Positions 8,759-18,206 are shown, counted from the stretch's first letter. The stretch is 64,000 nt of DNA from Luteibacter sp. Sphag1AF (GCF_014192715.1 NZ_JACHYH010000001.1:1364001-1428000); one strand, 5' to 3'. Notes: a model not told the origin generated them from the sequence alone. A program made the numbers and translations.

Positions 8759-9589
8759 ATGACTGACCGCACCATTACCCACCGCGTCCGCGGCATGGAT
8801 ACGTCCGATGGAGCGGGCGTCAGGCTCAAGCGCGTGATCGGCCAGCCGGCGCTCGACATGCTGGACCCGTTCCTGCTGCTGGACGAATTCCGCTCCGATC
8901 AGGCCGGCGACTACATCGCGGGCTTCCCCGAGCACCCGCATCGCGGCTTCGAGACCGTGACCTACATGCTGGCCGGCCGCATGCTGCACGGTGACAACCA
9001 CGGCAATCGCGGTGATCTGACCGCAGGCAGTGTCCAGTGGATGACCGCCGGGCGTGGGATCGTGCACTCCGAGATGCCGCAGCAGGAAGAAGGCCTGATG
9101 TGGGGCTTCCAGCTCTGGGTCAACCTGCCTGCATCGGACAAGATGACCGCGCCGCGCTATCAGGACATCCCGCCGGAAAACATTCCGGTGACCTCACCTG
9201 CGCCAGGTGTCACCGTACGCGTGGTCGCGGGCGATATCGCCGGCACCCGCGGGCCGGTGGACGGCGTGGCGACGCGTCCGATGTATCTGGATATCGCACT
9301 GGATGCCGGTGCGCGCTTCGATCTGGATGTTCCGGAAGGCCACAGCGCGTTTGCGTACGTGTTCGAGGGCAAGCAGGCCGAAGTGGCGGGCGAGACTCTG
9401 ACGCGCAGCGAGTTGGCAGTGCTTTCCAGGGGAGATCGCGTCACGTTCGCCGCTGATGAGCCCACGCGCGTGTTGTTCGTGGCGGGTCGGCCGTTGAATG
9501 AGCCGGTCGCCCGCTACGGCCCGTTTGTGATGAACACGCCGGCTGAAATCCACGAAGCCATCGCCGACTTCCGCGCAGGCAAGTTCTGA
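8759..9589 (+). CDS. Pirin family protein
   Basis: A 276-residue bicupin of the pirin family, often quercetin 2,3-dioxygenase-like or redox-linked regulators. The N-terminal cupin has the metal ligands in FPEHPHRGFETVTYML and GIVHSEMPQ (three His and one Glu). A C-terminal cupin with GDRVTFAADEPTRVLFVAG follows. The start at 8759 matches the usual MTDRTITHRVRG opening. It stands alone between UPF0149 and a HAD phosphatase gene. The true substrate is not visible from sequence. Confidence 0.9.
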   Translation: MTDRTITHRVRGMDTSDGAGVRLKRVIGQPALDMLDPFLLLDEFRSDQAGDYIAGFPEHPHRGFETVTYMLAGRMLHGDNHGNRGDLTAGSVQWMTAGRGIVHSEMPQQEEGLMWGFQLWVNLPASDKMTAPRYQDIPPENIPVTSPAPGVTVRVVAGDIAGTRGPVDGVATRPMYLDIALDAGARFDLDVPEGHSAFAYVFEGKQAEVAGETLTRSELAVLSRGDRVTFAADEPTRVLFVAGRPLNEPVARYGPFVMNTPAEIHEAIADFRAGKF

Positions 9590-9678
9590 CGGACAACGTG
9601 TTCCGATACGCCAGAAGCGAACGAACTTCGCTTCTGGCGGCATTGAACGGGTAGGGCTGTGCCCTTACCCTTCAAGGC

Positions 9679-10362
9679 ATGTCCCGAGCCAAACACGCGT
9701 TTCTCTTCGACCTCGACGGTACCCTCGTCGACAGCGTCTACCAGCACGTCCTTGCCTGGAAGGAATCTCTCGATCTTGAGGGTATCGACCTTTCGGTATG
9801 GCGCATTCACCGCAAGATCGGCATGAGCGGTGGCTTGTTCACCGACATCCTTCTGCGAGAAACCGGTACCGAGATTACGCCTGAGCGCATCGAGCGCCTG
9901 CGCGTGAATCACGCCGCCGCCTATGGACGACTGGCTAAAGCTGGCGCGGTGCGGCCGCTGCCAGGCGCCAAAGAGTTGCTGGCGTGGCTGACGGAAGCGG
10001 GCATCCCCTGGGCCATTGCGACCAGCGGACGGATGGAGACGGCCGCACACAATATTGCCGCGCTGGGCGTCGATCCTGAAAAAATCCCGGTCGTCACCCG
10101 CGATCAGGTACGCCACGCCAAGCCGGACCCCGATTTGTTCGTGACGGCGGCTGAACGCCTGGGTGTCGACATCCGGGACGCTCTGGTCCTGGGTGACAGC
10201 ATCTGGGACATGCTTGCCGCACAGCGTGCGCGCGCCCTGGGAATTGGTCTGCTATCAGGCGGTTACGGCGAAAATGAGCTGGAGCGCGCTGGCGCTTATC
10301 GGGTCTTCGCCGACCCGGCCGACCTACTGCTTCACATTGATGAAGTGGCGGCGCGTAGCTGA
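9679..10362 (+). CDS. HAD family hydrolase (phosphoglycolate phosphatase-like)
   Basis: A 227-residue haloacid dehalogenase subfamily IA enzyme. Motif I is FLFDLDGTLVDS with the nucleophile Asp, motif II is AIATSGR, motif III lysine is in RHAKPDPDLF and motif IV is LVLGDSIWDMLAA. A helical cap lies between motifs I and II. It is most like phosphoglycolate or sugar-phosphate phosphatases, but the substrate is not determined. It is preceded by 89 nt containing a short GC-rich inverted repeat. Confidence 0.87.
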   Translation: MSRAKHAFLFDLDGTLVDSVYQHVLAWKESLDLEGIDLSVWRIHRKIGMSGGLFTDILLRETGTEITPERIERLRVNHAAAYGRLAKAGAVRPLPGAKELLAWLTEAGIPWAIATSGRMETAAHNIAALGVDPEKIPVVTRDQVRHAKPDPDLFVTAAERLGVDIRDALVLGDSIWDMLAAQRARALGIGLLSGGYGENELERAGAYRVFADPADLLLHIDEVAARS

Positions 10363-10460
10363 ACGCTGTCATCCACTGACATCCAAATGTTAAGTGGGGT
10401 TAATCGTTTGGGTGTCTTTCGTCGCTAGGCTGTGAACATCTGTTCTTACAGGACCCGCCT

Positions 10461-10805
10461 ATGCGTCACCTGTTCACGTTGGCCCCGTTGGCTCTGGCCG
10501 CGATCCTCGCGGCCTGTTCCCCCTCTTCTCCCGACAGCGCGTCGTCGTCTCCCTCGGCATCCGAGCCCGCCCCTGGCAAGACGGCTCCGGCCAATCCCTC
10601 GCTGGGATCGCCCGAGTGGTACGCGTGGGTCGACAAGACACTGGCCATCAGCGATGACGGTCACGGTCCCAAGGCCGGCACGCCGGAATGGGATTCTGCC
10701 GTGCAGGCGAAACTGGGCGAGGAAGCCCCGCAGCAGAAGCTGGGCTCGGCCGAATGGCAGCAGTCAGTGGATGCGTTGTTGCGGACGCGGGTCGCTACCC
10801 ATTGA
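10461..10805 (+). CDS. Small lipoprotein with three EW repeats
   Basis: A 114-residue predicted lipoprotein with lipidated Cys19 in ILAAC, a Ser/Pro-rich linker to about residue 45, and three diverged repeats of about 30 residues. Each begins with a G(S/T)(P/A)EW core: LGSPEWYAWVD, AGTPEWDSAVQ and LGSAEWQQSVD. I do not recognise a named family. The repeats suggest a small helical module that may bind a surface partner. It is followed directly by a REP-like inverted repeat and then by the convergent 3' end of the glycosidase gene. Confidence 0.75.
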   Translation: MRHLFTLAPLALAAILAACSPSSPDSASSSPSASEPAPGKTAPANPSLGSPEWYAWVDKTLAISDDGHGPKAGTPEWDSAVQAKLGEEAPQQKLGSAEWQQSVDALLRTRVATH

Positions 10806-10810
10806 GGTAT

Positions 10811-10869
10811 TCGCGGGCAAGCTCGCTCCCCTGGAAATCAGGTCACTGTGGGAGCGAGCTTGCTTGCGA
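10811..10869. repeat. REP-like inverted repeat
   Basis: Two 20-nt arms (10811-10830 and 10850-10869) match as reverse complements at 18 of 20 positions, with a 19-nt loop. The arm GGGAGCGAGCTTGC with a preceding GTG closely resembles the Pseudomonas-type REP consensus. It lies between two convergent gene ends, the typical site for REPs, and may also act as a transcription barrier. A second GTGGGAGCGA hairpin lies at 37925-37954. Confidence 0.6.
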
Positions 10870-10893
10870 CGCCTGCGGAGCGCCGCATCGAAT

Positions 10894-13608
10894 TCAGAGA
10901 GGGACTTTCAGCGTCGTAACGCCACCCGGCACGACCTTGTCCCCAGCCGGTAGCGACAGAACAAATCCACCCGGCGGTTTCGCATCGCCACTCAATGTCA
11001 GTACCGCGTCCTTTCCGACGCGCTTCAGCGTGTAGCCGAGCTTCCCGTACGGCGTACGCATATCCCGCACGATGATGCCCTCGCCTTCCAGCCACGCGGC
11101 CGGCACACCCGCGGCGAGAACGAACGCATGGTCTGCCGCGCGGTCATAAGCGAAGAGATCAAGCGCCGAGCGCACGTAGTCCGACGCGATCCACGCGTGC
11201 GGCATGTCGCCGACGAAGCGCGGCTTGCGCGGATCACGACCCACCACTTCCGCCCACTGGTTCCATGCGGCCGGACGGCGGTCGGCAAAGAAGAACCTCA
11301 GCAGTTCCTGCGTCCGATCCCGCCAGCCAAGCCGCACGAAGGTCGCCACGGTGCGCAATTCGTAAGGTGTGTAGTCGTCCCATTCGAGCTTGCCATCCCG
11401 GCGCGCCACGAAGGCCTGCCAGTAACGCTCGAACGTCTGTTGCACCAGCGCGGCGGGCAGACGCGCCTGTTCGCCGCCGGGAGAAATGGCAATCGTGGTG
11501 GAGGTGGCGTCGAAGTCGCCCAGTTCCGCCGCACCCGGAATGAAGTCGATGTGCTGAGCCTTCACCGCTGCCGCAATGGACGCGTGCAGATCGGTGCGGA
11601 ACGCATCCCGCGACGCGCTCATCGTCGAGGCCTGTCCGGGCTTGCCCACAACAGCCGCAAGCTCCGCCGCGTCGTCGTAGCCCTTCATTGCCCAGAAATC
11701 GTCCCAGTACGAATGCATCGGCTTGGCGGAATAGCCTTCGTGGCTGATCGACGCCGGCATCAGGCCATACAACGGCGTGCCGCGCTGTGCGTTGGTCTGT
11801 TCGCTGCGACGCAGGATGTCCATGTAGGCAACGGCTCGCTCCACGTGCGGCCACAACGCATCGAGCTGAGCGCGGTTGTGCGTATAACGCCAGAGTTCCG
11901 CCACGCTGAAAATCAGCTCACCGTGACTGTCGTTCTCCGGCACCGGATCCGATCCGCGCGCATCCACGCAGCACGGCACTTTGCCGTTGGAGAACTGATG
12001 TGGCGCATACCATTGAACAAACTGGGCGGCGACGTCGTCGTGCCCGGTGCGCAGCAGGCCTTCCATCATCATCGCGCCATCGCGCACCCAGGTGCGGCCA
12101 TACGAGCGCGTGCCCGGCTGAAGCGCGGGCCCCTGCCGTGACATCAGAATCTGCGCCACGCCGCTGCGCATCGTGTCGACGATGGCCTGGCCCGCGGGCG
12201 GCACACGAACCTGCACGCGGTTGAGCTTCTCGCGCCATTCAGCCGCCGTGCGTTGAAGCGCAGCCTCAGCCCACGCGTTGCTGCTGGAGGTGGGCAGCGC
12301 TGGCGCTTTCTCCGTGGCTGCCACCAGAACCACATCGGCGTAGCTGTGGGCCGCCACATGCAAACGATAGAGCATCGCGCCCTGAGCGAATCCACGCTCA
12401 TCGTGCAGCGAACGGATTGAAGGCGCCTTTCCACCATCCAGTTGTTCGCTGAGTGACCCATCGACGTCACGGCTGCCGATGAAATCGTCTGCCTTACTGA
12501 GCGAAATCACCTGCTGTGACTGGTTGACGGTGAGCTGGCGGCCATCCCACGACAGATCGTGAATGGGACTGGTTCCACCTGGCGAGTTGAGGAACTGCGT
12601 CGGCGGATTAACCTGGAACGGTCGGGCCATCAGTGCGAGCGTGACATCACGCGCATCGTCGCCATCATTGCGCACGCGATAACGCATCACGGTACGCGAC
12701 GCGCCCGGCTCGCCCTCGGCGAACACCGTGGTCGTCAGAGCCAACGGGCCCTTCGTCCATGCCACGGACGGAATCGGCAGATAGCCGTCCAGAAGCGACT
12801 GCGTGGTATCGACGTCTGCCCACGTGATGAGCTTGCCACCGTCCACGAGAAACGGCTCAATCGAGAAACTGCTCTTGCGTACTTCGACCGCACCATCTTC
12901 GGAAATCAACGCGGAATCGGCGCTGCCGCCATCCACGCCAACCAGAGTCCAGTACGACTGCTCACCGGAGAAGCCGCGCGGATACAGGCCGCGGCGCACT
13001 TTCTGCGCCTGATTCTGGAAGTAGACATTCGGCGGTGCGGATGCCGTGATCGGCGTTGTGTTCGCAGGCTCCGGATCGCGTGGTATCAACGACAGATGGC
13101 TGAAGCACAGTTCGCCCTTTCCACCCTTCTCCGCGTAGACCATCAGCTCGACAGATTCGGTGTGCGACAGCGTGCGATCCTTCGTCGGACCCCATGCAAA
13201 CTCGATGTCCTTGCGACGGGCTTCGATATGTTCGCCACCACCTGCCACAAAGCCGGGCCGCTGATGCCACCAGACGTTGTCACCACTTGCGTCGATAAGC
13301 TTCAGCTGAAGCGTGTTTGGCTGCGTCGATCCGTGCACATTGAACGACAGCGCGAAGTTCGCCGGGAAGTCGATGGGCAGTTTGCGTCGGATCGACGCCG
13401 AGCCGGACACGCCGTTGAAGTTGTAATCGAGGCAAAGGCTGCCCTGATCGTTGCGAAGCGTGGCGCTGACATCATCGGTATGTTCAGCCGTCCATCCACC
13501 CGAGGTGAAGTTGTCGATGACATGGACACGCGGAGCGGATGCGTGGGCGCAGCCAAACACACAGCCGGCAGCGAGCGCGGCTGTGAGGGTCATGGAGCGA
13601 AGAAGCAT
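10894..13608 (-). CDS. Secreted six-hairpin (alpha/alpha)6 glycoside hydrolase
   Basis: A 904-residue protein with a signal peptide (cut near residue 23, after HAS). About 170 residues follow of a beta-sandwich resembling carbohydrate-binding modules (FTSGGWTAEHTDD ... LCFSHLSLIPRD), then a beta-rich supersandwich and a C-terminal helical barrel. The barrel has RTWVRDGAMMMEGLL, ENDSHGELIFSVAELWRYT and HSYWDDFWAMKGY, as in GH15/GH63/GH65-like enzymes. The exact GH family is not clear; relatives in Xanthomonas carry only a generic coagulation-factor-5/8 label. It is the last gene of the minus-strand sugar operon, 3 nt after a permease gene, so it should act in the periplasm on the oligosaccharide that the operon imports. 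Confidence 0.7.
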   Translation of the reverse strand: MLLRSMTLTAALAAGCVFGCAHASAPRVHVIDNFTSGGWTAEHTDDVSATLRNDQGSLCLDYNFNGVSGSASIRRKLPIDFPANFALSFNVHGSTQPNTLQLKLIDASGDNVWWHQRPGFVAGGGEHIEARRKDIEFAWGPTKDRTLSHTESVELMVYAEKGGKGELCFSHLSLIPRDPEPANTTPITASAPPNVYFQNQAQKVRRGLYPRGFSGEQSYWTLVGVDGGSADSALISEDGAVEVRKSSFSIEPFLVDGGKLITWADVDTTQSLLDGYLPIPSVAWTKGPLALTTTVFAEGEPGASRTVMRYRVRNDGDDARDVTLALMARPFQVNPPTQFLNSPGGTSPIHDLSWDGRQLTVNQSQQVISLSKADDFIGSRDVDGSLSEQLDGGKAPSIRSLHDERGFAQGAMLYRLHVAAHSYADVVLVAATEKAPALPTSSSNAWAEAALQRTAAEWREKLNRVQVRVPPAGQAIVDTMRSGVAQILMSRQGPALQPGTRSYGRTWVRDGAMMMEGLLRTGHDDVAAQFVQWYAPHQFSNGKVPCCVDARGSDPVPENDSHGELIFSVAELWRYTHNRAQLDALWPHVERAVAYMDILRRSEQTNAQRGTPLYGLMPASISHEGYSAKPMHSYWDDFWAMKGYDDAAELAAVVGKPGQASTMSASRDAFRTDLHASIAAAVKAQHIDFIPGAAELGDFDATSTTIAISPGGEQARLPAALVQQTFERYWQAFVARRDGKLEWDDYTPYELRTVATFVRLGWRDRTQELLRFFFADRRPAAWNQWAEVVGRDPRKPRFVGDMPHAWIASDYVRSALDLFAYDRAADHAFVLAAGVPAAWLEGEGIIVRDMRTPYGKLGYTLKRVGKDAVLTLSGDAKPPGGFVLSLPAGDKVVPGGVTTLKVPL

Positions 13609-13611
13609 GTT

Positions 13612-14433
13612 TTATCCCTTGACGCTGCCGAGCAGCAGGCCTTCGAGGTAGTAGCGCTGAAGTGCGAGGAACAGCACCAGCACCGGCAGAATGGTGACCA
13701 CAGAGCCCGCCATCATCAGCTCGCTGTCCTGCACGTGTTCGCGCGACAGTGAGGCCAGCGCGATGGGCAGCGTGTAATGTTCCTGACCGGTCAGTGCAAT
13801 CAGCGGCCACATGAAGTCATTCCATGCGGCGAGAAAGGTGAAGATGGCCAGCGTCACCATGATGGGCTTCAGAAGCGGCATCACGATAGTAACGAAGATG
13901 CGCATTTCACCCGCACCGTCGATGCGTGCGGCTTCCATCAGGTCATCGGGGATGCCGCGCGCGTACTGACGCACGAGGAAGATACCGAAGATGGTCGCCA
14001 TCGCAGGAACGATCACGGCGCCGTACGTGTTCACCAGACCCAGATACTTCAGCAGCAGGAACAGCGGCAACATGGCCACCTGCGCGGGAATCACCAGCGC
14101 ACCGAGCAGGCCCTGGAAGAGACGCTCGCGCCCCCTGAACTCCAGCTTCGCGAAGGCGTAGCCGGCCATCAGGTTGAATGCGAGCGAGATCGCGGTGATG
14201 GCCGTCGACACCACAAGGCTGTTGATGAGATAGCGGCCCATGCCCGCATTGGCGAACAGCTCGCGGTAGTTCGCCCACGTGGCGTGGTGTGGAAGCAGCG
14301 GAGCCGGAAGCGAGCTTGCTTCGCCCTGTGTCATGAACGATACGGAGACCATCCAGATCAACGGAAGCAGCGCGATGACGGCGGCGGCGGTCAGCAAGCC
14401 ATTGATGATGGCCTTGGCCATGCGCGGGTTCAT
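13612..14433 (-). CDS. Sugar ABC transporter permease, MalG/LacG-type
   Basis: A 273-residue inner-membrane permease with six predicted membrane segments and the EAA loop DDLMEAARIDGAGEMRIFVTIV, which docks the ATPase. It ends in LEGLLLGSVKG, typical of MalG-type carbohydrate (CUT1) permeases. Its start overlaps the stop of the partner permease by 4 nt, and it precedes the glycosidase gene by 3 nt. It works with the partner permease, the solute-binding lipoprotein and an ATPase that is not encoded in this window. Confidence 0.9.
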   Translation of the reverse strand: MNPRMAKAIINGLLTAAAVIALLPLIWMVSVSFMTQGEASSLPAPLLPHHATWANYRELFANAGMGRYLINSLVVSTAITAISLAFNLMAGYAFAKLEFRGRERLFQGLLGALVIPAQVAMLPLFLLLKYLGLVNTYGAVIVPAMATIFGIFLVRQYARGIPDDLMEAARIDGAGEMRIFVTIVMPLLKPIMVTLAIFTFLAAWNDFMWPLIALTGQEHYTLPIALASLSREHVQDSELMMAGSVVTILPVLVLFLALQRYYLEGLLLGSVKG

Positions 14434-15308
14434 GCTTCATCTCCGCGACGGGACAGGCGCAGCATCACCGCTGTGACGGCGAACATGATGATGAAAAGAA
14501 GGAACGCCACAGCCGATGCGGAGCCGAGGTTCCACCATTTGAAGCCTTCTTCGTACATCAGGTACAGCACGCTGGTGGTGCTTTGCAGCGGGCCACCTTC
14601 CGTCATGACGTACGGCTCGGCAAACAGCTGGAAATAACCGGACACCGTGAGGATGCTCACCATCACCATGGTGGGTTTGAGCATGGGCAGTGTGATGTGC
14701 TGGAACTGGCGAAGCGCCGATGCACCGTCGATTCGCGCGGCTTCGTAGAGGTCCGCAGGAATCGCCTGAAGGCCGGCCATGAAGATGATCATGTTGTATC
14801 CGAAGTTCTTCCACACGGCGAACAGGATGATCGTTGGCATGGACCAGTGCGGATCACCCAGCCAGTCGATGGGCGCGATGCCGATGCTGTCCAGCGCGGC
14901 GTTGACCAGGCCGTATTTCGTGTTGAACAGATACCGCCAGATCACCGCAACGGCGACCACGGTGGTGACCACGGGCGCAAACAGCGCGGTACGGAAAAAT
15001 GGCTTGAAGCGCGCAAGCGGCGAGTTCAGCAGCATGGCTGCGCCCAGCGATGCCGCCAGCGACAGCGGCACGCCTACCACCACGAAGTAGACGGTATGAC
15101 CCAGCGCAGACCAGAACAGGGGACGATGCAGCAGCGTCCAGTAGTTCTCCAGGCCGATGAAGCGCAGGTTGCGGATATCCGCCAGCGCATAGAGGTCGTA
15201 ATCGGTAAGGCTAAGCAGCAGCGCGGCAAGTACGGGCAGCAGGAAAAACATGCCCAGCACGATCAGCGCGGGCGTCAGGAACAGCCAGGCGGCGCGCGTG
15301 GTCGTCAC
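14430..15308 (-). CDS. Sugar ABC transporter permease, MalF/LacF-type
   Basis: A 292-residue CUT1-family permease with six membrane segments. It begins AAWLFLTPALIVLGMFFLLPV and carries an EAA loop, ADLYEAARIDGASALRQFQHI. It is the MalF/LacF-type partner of the next permease. Four-nt overlaps at both ends (with the solute-binding gene and the second permease) show tight translational coupling within the operon. Confidence 0.9.
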   Translation of the reverse strand: MTTTRAAWLFLTPALIVLGMFFLLPVLAALLLSLTDYDLYALADIRNLRFIGLENYWTLLHRPLFWSALGHTVYFVVVGVPLSLAASLGAAMLLNSPLARFKPFFRTALFAPVVTTVVAVAVIWRYLFNTKYGLVNAALDSIGIAPIDWLGDPHWSMPTIILFAVWKNFGYNMIIFMAGLQAIPADLYEAARIDGASALRQFQHITLPMLKPTMVMVSILTVSGYFQLFAEPYVMTEGGPLQSTTSVLYLMYEEGFKWWNLGSASAVAFLLFIIMFAVTAVMLRLSRRGDEA

Positions 15309-16597
15309 TTTTCGTTACTCCGGGGGTGATCGAGAATCCAGCGACGCTTTTCAAGAATGGCGTCGGTGCGGCGATCCAGTTCCGTCGCGGCGTCATCCAC
15401 GGAGATCTTGCCGCTGGCCGCTTCGGCGGCGAGCAGCTGCATTTCCGTGACGATGCGTTCCCACTCGGGAATGGGTGGCGTGGGTTTCACGCGCTCCAGC
15501 TGATCGCGGAATGCGGCGGCTTCCGGATCGTTGCGCAGCGCATCTTTCTCCCACGACGAACGACGTGGCGGCATGTCGCCAAGAATCTCGTAGAAGCGCG
15601 CCTGAATATCGGGACGGGAAAGAAACTCGACCAGCGCCCATGCGTCATCCTTGTGCCTGGACGCACGGAAGATCACAAGGCTGGAACCACCGGCATTGGA
15701 TGCACCCGGACCATTGGGGCCCGGCAGTGGCGTGGTCGACCAGTCTTTCTGCTGTTCCGCCGGCAGGCGCTTGCGGAACTCACCAATGTTCCAGGGACCG
15801 GACAGATAGAACGTGTAATAACCCTGGCCGAACGCAGCCCACGGATTGCCGACGCCCACGTTGGTAATCAGCGGGGCCTGATGCTGCTTGAACGTATCGA
15901 CATAGAACGTCAGCGCACGCTTGAACCCCGCGCTGCGGAAGTTGCCGTAGCGGTTGTTGTCCCGCAGAGGCGCGTCGTCCTGCTGCAACACCAGCGACAG
16001 CAACTGTTCAAACTCGTTGGTCGGGAGAAGCACACCGTAGGTGGTGCCAACCGGCTGGCTGAGCCTGGCCATCATCGTGCGCCACTGTGCCCAGTCACGC
16101 GGCGGATGGTCGTAGCCTGCTTTGGCGAGCAGATCCTTGCGATAGAAAAGCAGGCGCGTATCCACGTACCAGGGCACGCCATACAGCGTGCCGTCGATGA
16201 CGTTGGTAGCCCAGATGCTTGGGAAGTAGTCATCCGGCTGGATGATCTTCGAGGCATCCACGCGCGACTGCAAAGGCTCGATGGCCTCCAGCGCGGCCAT
16301 CTCCGCAACCCAGGTATTGCCCAACTGGGTGAGGTCTGGCGTGGAGTTGCCGGCAAAAGCAGTAAGCAGCTTCTGGTGGGCAGCAGTCAGCGGCAACTGT
16401 TGCACGCTGACATGCAGCCCGGGGTGTTCGCGCTCAAATTCTGGCAGCAGCTTTTCCACCGCCTGGCCTTCGCGGCCGATGGTCCAGAAATTGAGCGTGC
16501 GCGTGGAGTCTTCTTCTTTCGCGCATCCAGCAAGCATCATGGCGCCGGTGAGGGCCAGCACCATGATGCTGCTCGATCGAACGTGGCGCATTTTCAT
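15305..16597 (-). CDS. Sugar ABC transporter substrate-binding lipoprotein
   Basis: A 430-residue family 1 (MalE/UgpB-like) extracellular solute-binding protein. The lipobox MLAGC gives lipidated Cys25. It is followed by LNFWTIGREGQAVEKLLPEFEREHPG, a classical opening lobe, and by GVPWYVDTRLLFYRKDLLAKAG and LSGPWNIGEF hinge and binding segments. It is expected to capture the oligosaccharide in the periplasm for the two permeases downstream. It overlaps the GH144 gene by 4 nt upstream and the first permease by 4 nt downstream. Confidence 0.92.
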   Translation of the reverse strand: MKMRHVRSSSIMVLALTGAMMLAGCAKEEDSTRTLNFWTIGREGQAVEKLLPEFEREHPGLHVSVQQLPLTAAHQKLLTAFAGNSTPDLTQLGNTWVAEMAALEAIEPLQSRVDASKIIQPDDYFPSIWATNVIDGTLYGVPWYVDTRLLFYRKDLLAKAGYDHPPRDWAQWRTMMARLSQPVGTTYGVLLPTNEFEQLLSLVLQQDDAPLRDNNRYGNFRSAGFKRALTFYVDTFKQHQAPLITNVGVGNPWAAFGQGYYTFYLSGPWNIGEFRKRLPAEQQKDWSTTPLPGPNGPGASNAGGSSLVIFRASRHKDDAWALVEFLSRPDIQARFYEILGDMPPRRSSWEKDALRNDPEAAAFRDQLERVKPTPPIPEWERIVTEMQLLAAEAASGKISVDDAATELDRRTDAILEKRRWILDHPRSNEK

Positions 16598-18075
16598 TTT
16601 GCGTCGGCGCCCTTCTCAAGCCAGCCGCCGGTGAAGCCCGCGCGCTCCAGGCCCTTGCGGACATACGGGTTTTTCTTCATCACGTTCCAGACGAAGTCGC
16701 TACGATAGTTCTCGATCATCAGCACGATCGGGCCCTGGTCGATGCCCAGGTGCACGGTGTCGAACCAGCCCACATCGGGAACCAGGCGACCGGTGCGCAG
16801 ATCGGTCTGCGTGTGGAAGCTCAGGTTGAACGCATCGACGAAGCCGTACTTGGTGAATGCGTACTTGCCGTACTTCGACTTCATTTCTTCCAGCGCGGGA
16901 ATCACGATTTCCGGAGCGAATGCGATTGAGCCGCCCGCTGCCGTGGGCACGATGGTGCCGTCGTCGGAGATGTAGTCGATGCCGGCGCCACGTGCGGTGT
17001 AACCGTGGAACGTGCGCTCGGTGTCGCCCTGCTTGACGATCAGGCCGCCGGGGCCGTTGCTGGCCGTGAGGCCCCACACGTTCTTGCCGTAGCCCGTCCA
17101 CTTGCCCGGATTGGCCACCGCATAGGCCTGCTGCGAGTACGCCGCGCGACGGCTGTTCTCGAAGTAGTCCAGGTTGTGCTCACGGCTCCAGGCATCGCGA
17201 ATGCCGCGGAAGTCGACCCACGTGTGGCTGTACTGGTGACCGAACATCGGCGCGAAGCCAAGATGGGTCTGGCCGTAGAACTCGCCCCAGGTCTTTGAAT
17301 AGGTCGCCGACCAGGCGCTCCACGCGTCATCGCCAATGGGATGCGTCGGCGAGCCAAGCGCCAGGATGTAGACGAGCATGCCTTCGTCGTAGCCCTTCCA
17401 GTCGTGCTCGATGAACTTGCCGCCCGGCGTCCAGCCCATGCTGATGAGCGGCGTGCGCTGCTGTGCCCAGGTCCACTCCACGCGACGATAGATGTCGTCG
17501 GCGAGTTTGCGGATTTCCTGTTCCTGCGCGTTGTCGCGGTCGTAGTAGCTTTGTGCGAACAGCACGCCGCCAAGCAGCAGCGTGGTATCGACTGTGGACA
17601 CTTCCACCCAGCGCGCAAAGCGCTTGCCGGTCTTCATGTCCAGGAAGTGATAGTAGAAACCGTGGAAACCGGTGGCGTCATCTTCCGAATCGTTCTGTGC
17701 CGATTCGTTGAAGAAGCGCAACGTGGTCAGCGTGCGTTTTGCCGCTGCCTCACGCGTGACATACCCGCGCTCAACGCCCACGCCATACGCGGTGAGGCCG
17801 AAGCCCACCGAGGCGATGGAGGCGAACGAGTCGGTCGGGTAATGGTCGGGAATAAGGCCATTGGAGGTGTTCGCACTGTCCCAGAACCACTGGAACGTCC
17901 GCTTCTCAAGATCGTCGATCATCGGCGGAACCGCATGCACTTCTTTCAGTGCCGACGCCGTAGCCACCTCCTTTCCTTTTTTGGCCGGTGTCTTGGCGTT
18001 GGCGACCAGCGGTACTGCGCAGACGAGCAGCGCGCCGAGGGCGAGGGAAAGATGCTTGAGCTTGTTCGCGATCAT
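16594..18075 (-). CDS. GH144 / Glycoamylase-domain glucanase, secreted
   Basis: A 493-residue protein with a signal peptide (cut near VANA, residue 27) and the PF10091 'Glycoamylase' (alpha/alpha)6 domain. Family marks are STVDTTLLLGGVLFAQSYY, ADDIYRRVEWTWA, GGKFIEHDWKGYDEGMLVYI and the end LGIDQGPIVLMIENYRS. Characterised relatives form GH144, endo-beta-1,2-glucanases; that this protein cuts beta-1,2-glucan is inferred from the family. It should act in the periplasm on material delivered by the TonB receptor. A perfect LacI-type palindrome lies 103 nt upstream, separating it from the receptor gene. It heads the five-gene operon that continues to 10894. Confidence 0.85.
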   Translation of the reverse strand: MIANKLKHLSLALGALLVCAVPLVANAKTPAKKGKEVATASALKEVHAVPPMIDDLEKRTFQWFWDSANTSNGLIPDHYPTDSFASIASVGFGLTAYGVGVERGYVTREAAAKRTLTTLRFFNESAQNDSEDDATGFHGFYYHFLDMKTGKRFARWVEVSTVDTTLLLGGVLFAQSYYDRDNAQEQEIRKLADDIYRRVEWTWAQQRTPLISMGWTPGGKFIEHDWKGYDEGMLVYILALGSPTHPIGDDAWSAWSATYSKTWGEFYGQTHLGFAPMFGHQYSHTWVDFRGIRDAWSREHNLDYFENSRRAAYSQQAYAVANPGKWTGYGKNVWGLTASNGPGGLIVKQGDTERTFHGYTARGAGIDYISDDGTIVPTAAGGSIAFAPEIVIPALEEMKSKYGKYAFTKYGFVDAFNLSFHTQTDLRTGRLVPDVGWFDTVHLGIDQGPIVLMIENYRSDFVWNVMKKNPYVRKGLERAGFTGGWLEKGADAK

Positions 18076-18177
18076 GGATGGATCCTAAAAAACGATGCGA
18101 GCCGTAACCCAATCTAAGTGGGCCGCGGCGGTGAAGCCTCCAGAAGGGAAGAGTATGCGAGCCAGCCGTGGCACGCA

Positions 18178-18191
18178 CGTAAACGTTTACG
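18178..18191. promoter_or_regulatory. LacI-family operator before the GH144 operon
   Basis: CGTAAACGTTTACG is a perfect 14-bp palindrome centred on AACGTT, the standard LacI/GalR-type core. It lies 103 nt before the GH144 start, inside the gap after the receptor gene. Two further copies of the core lie before the receptor and lacI genes. It is probably bound by the LacI-family repressor encoded at 21540-22562. Confidence 0.75.
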
Positions 18192-18206
18192 CCGAAGGGG
18201 CGAATA

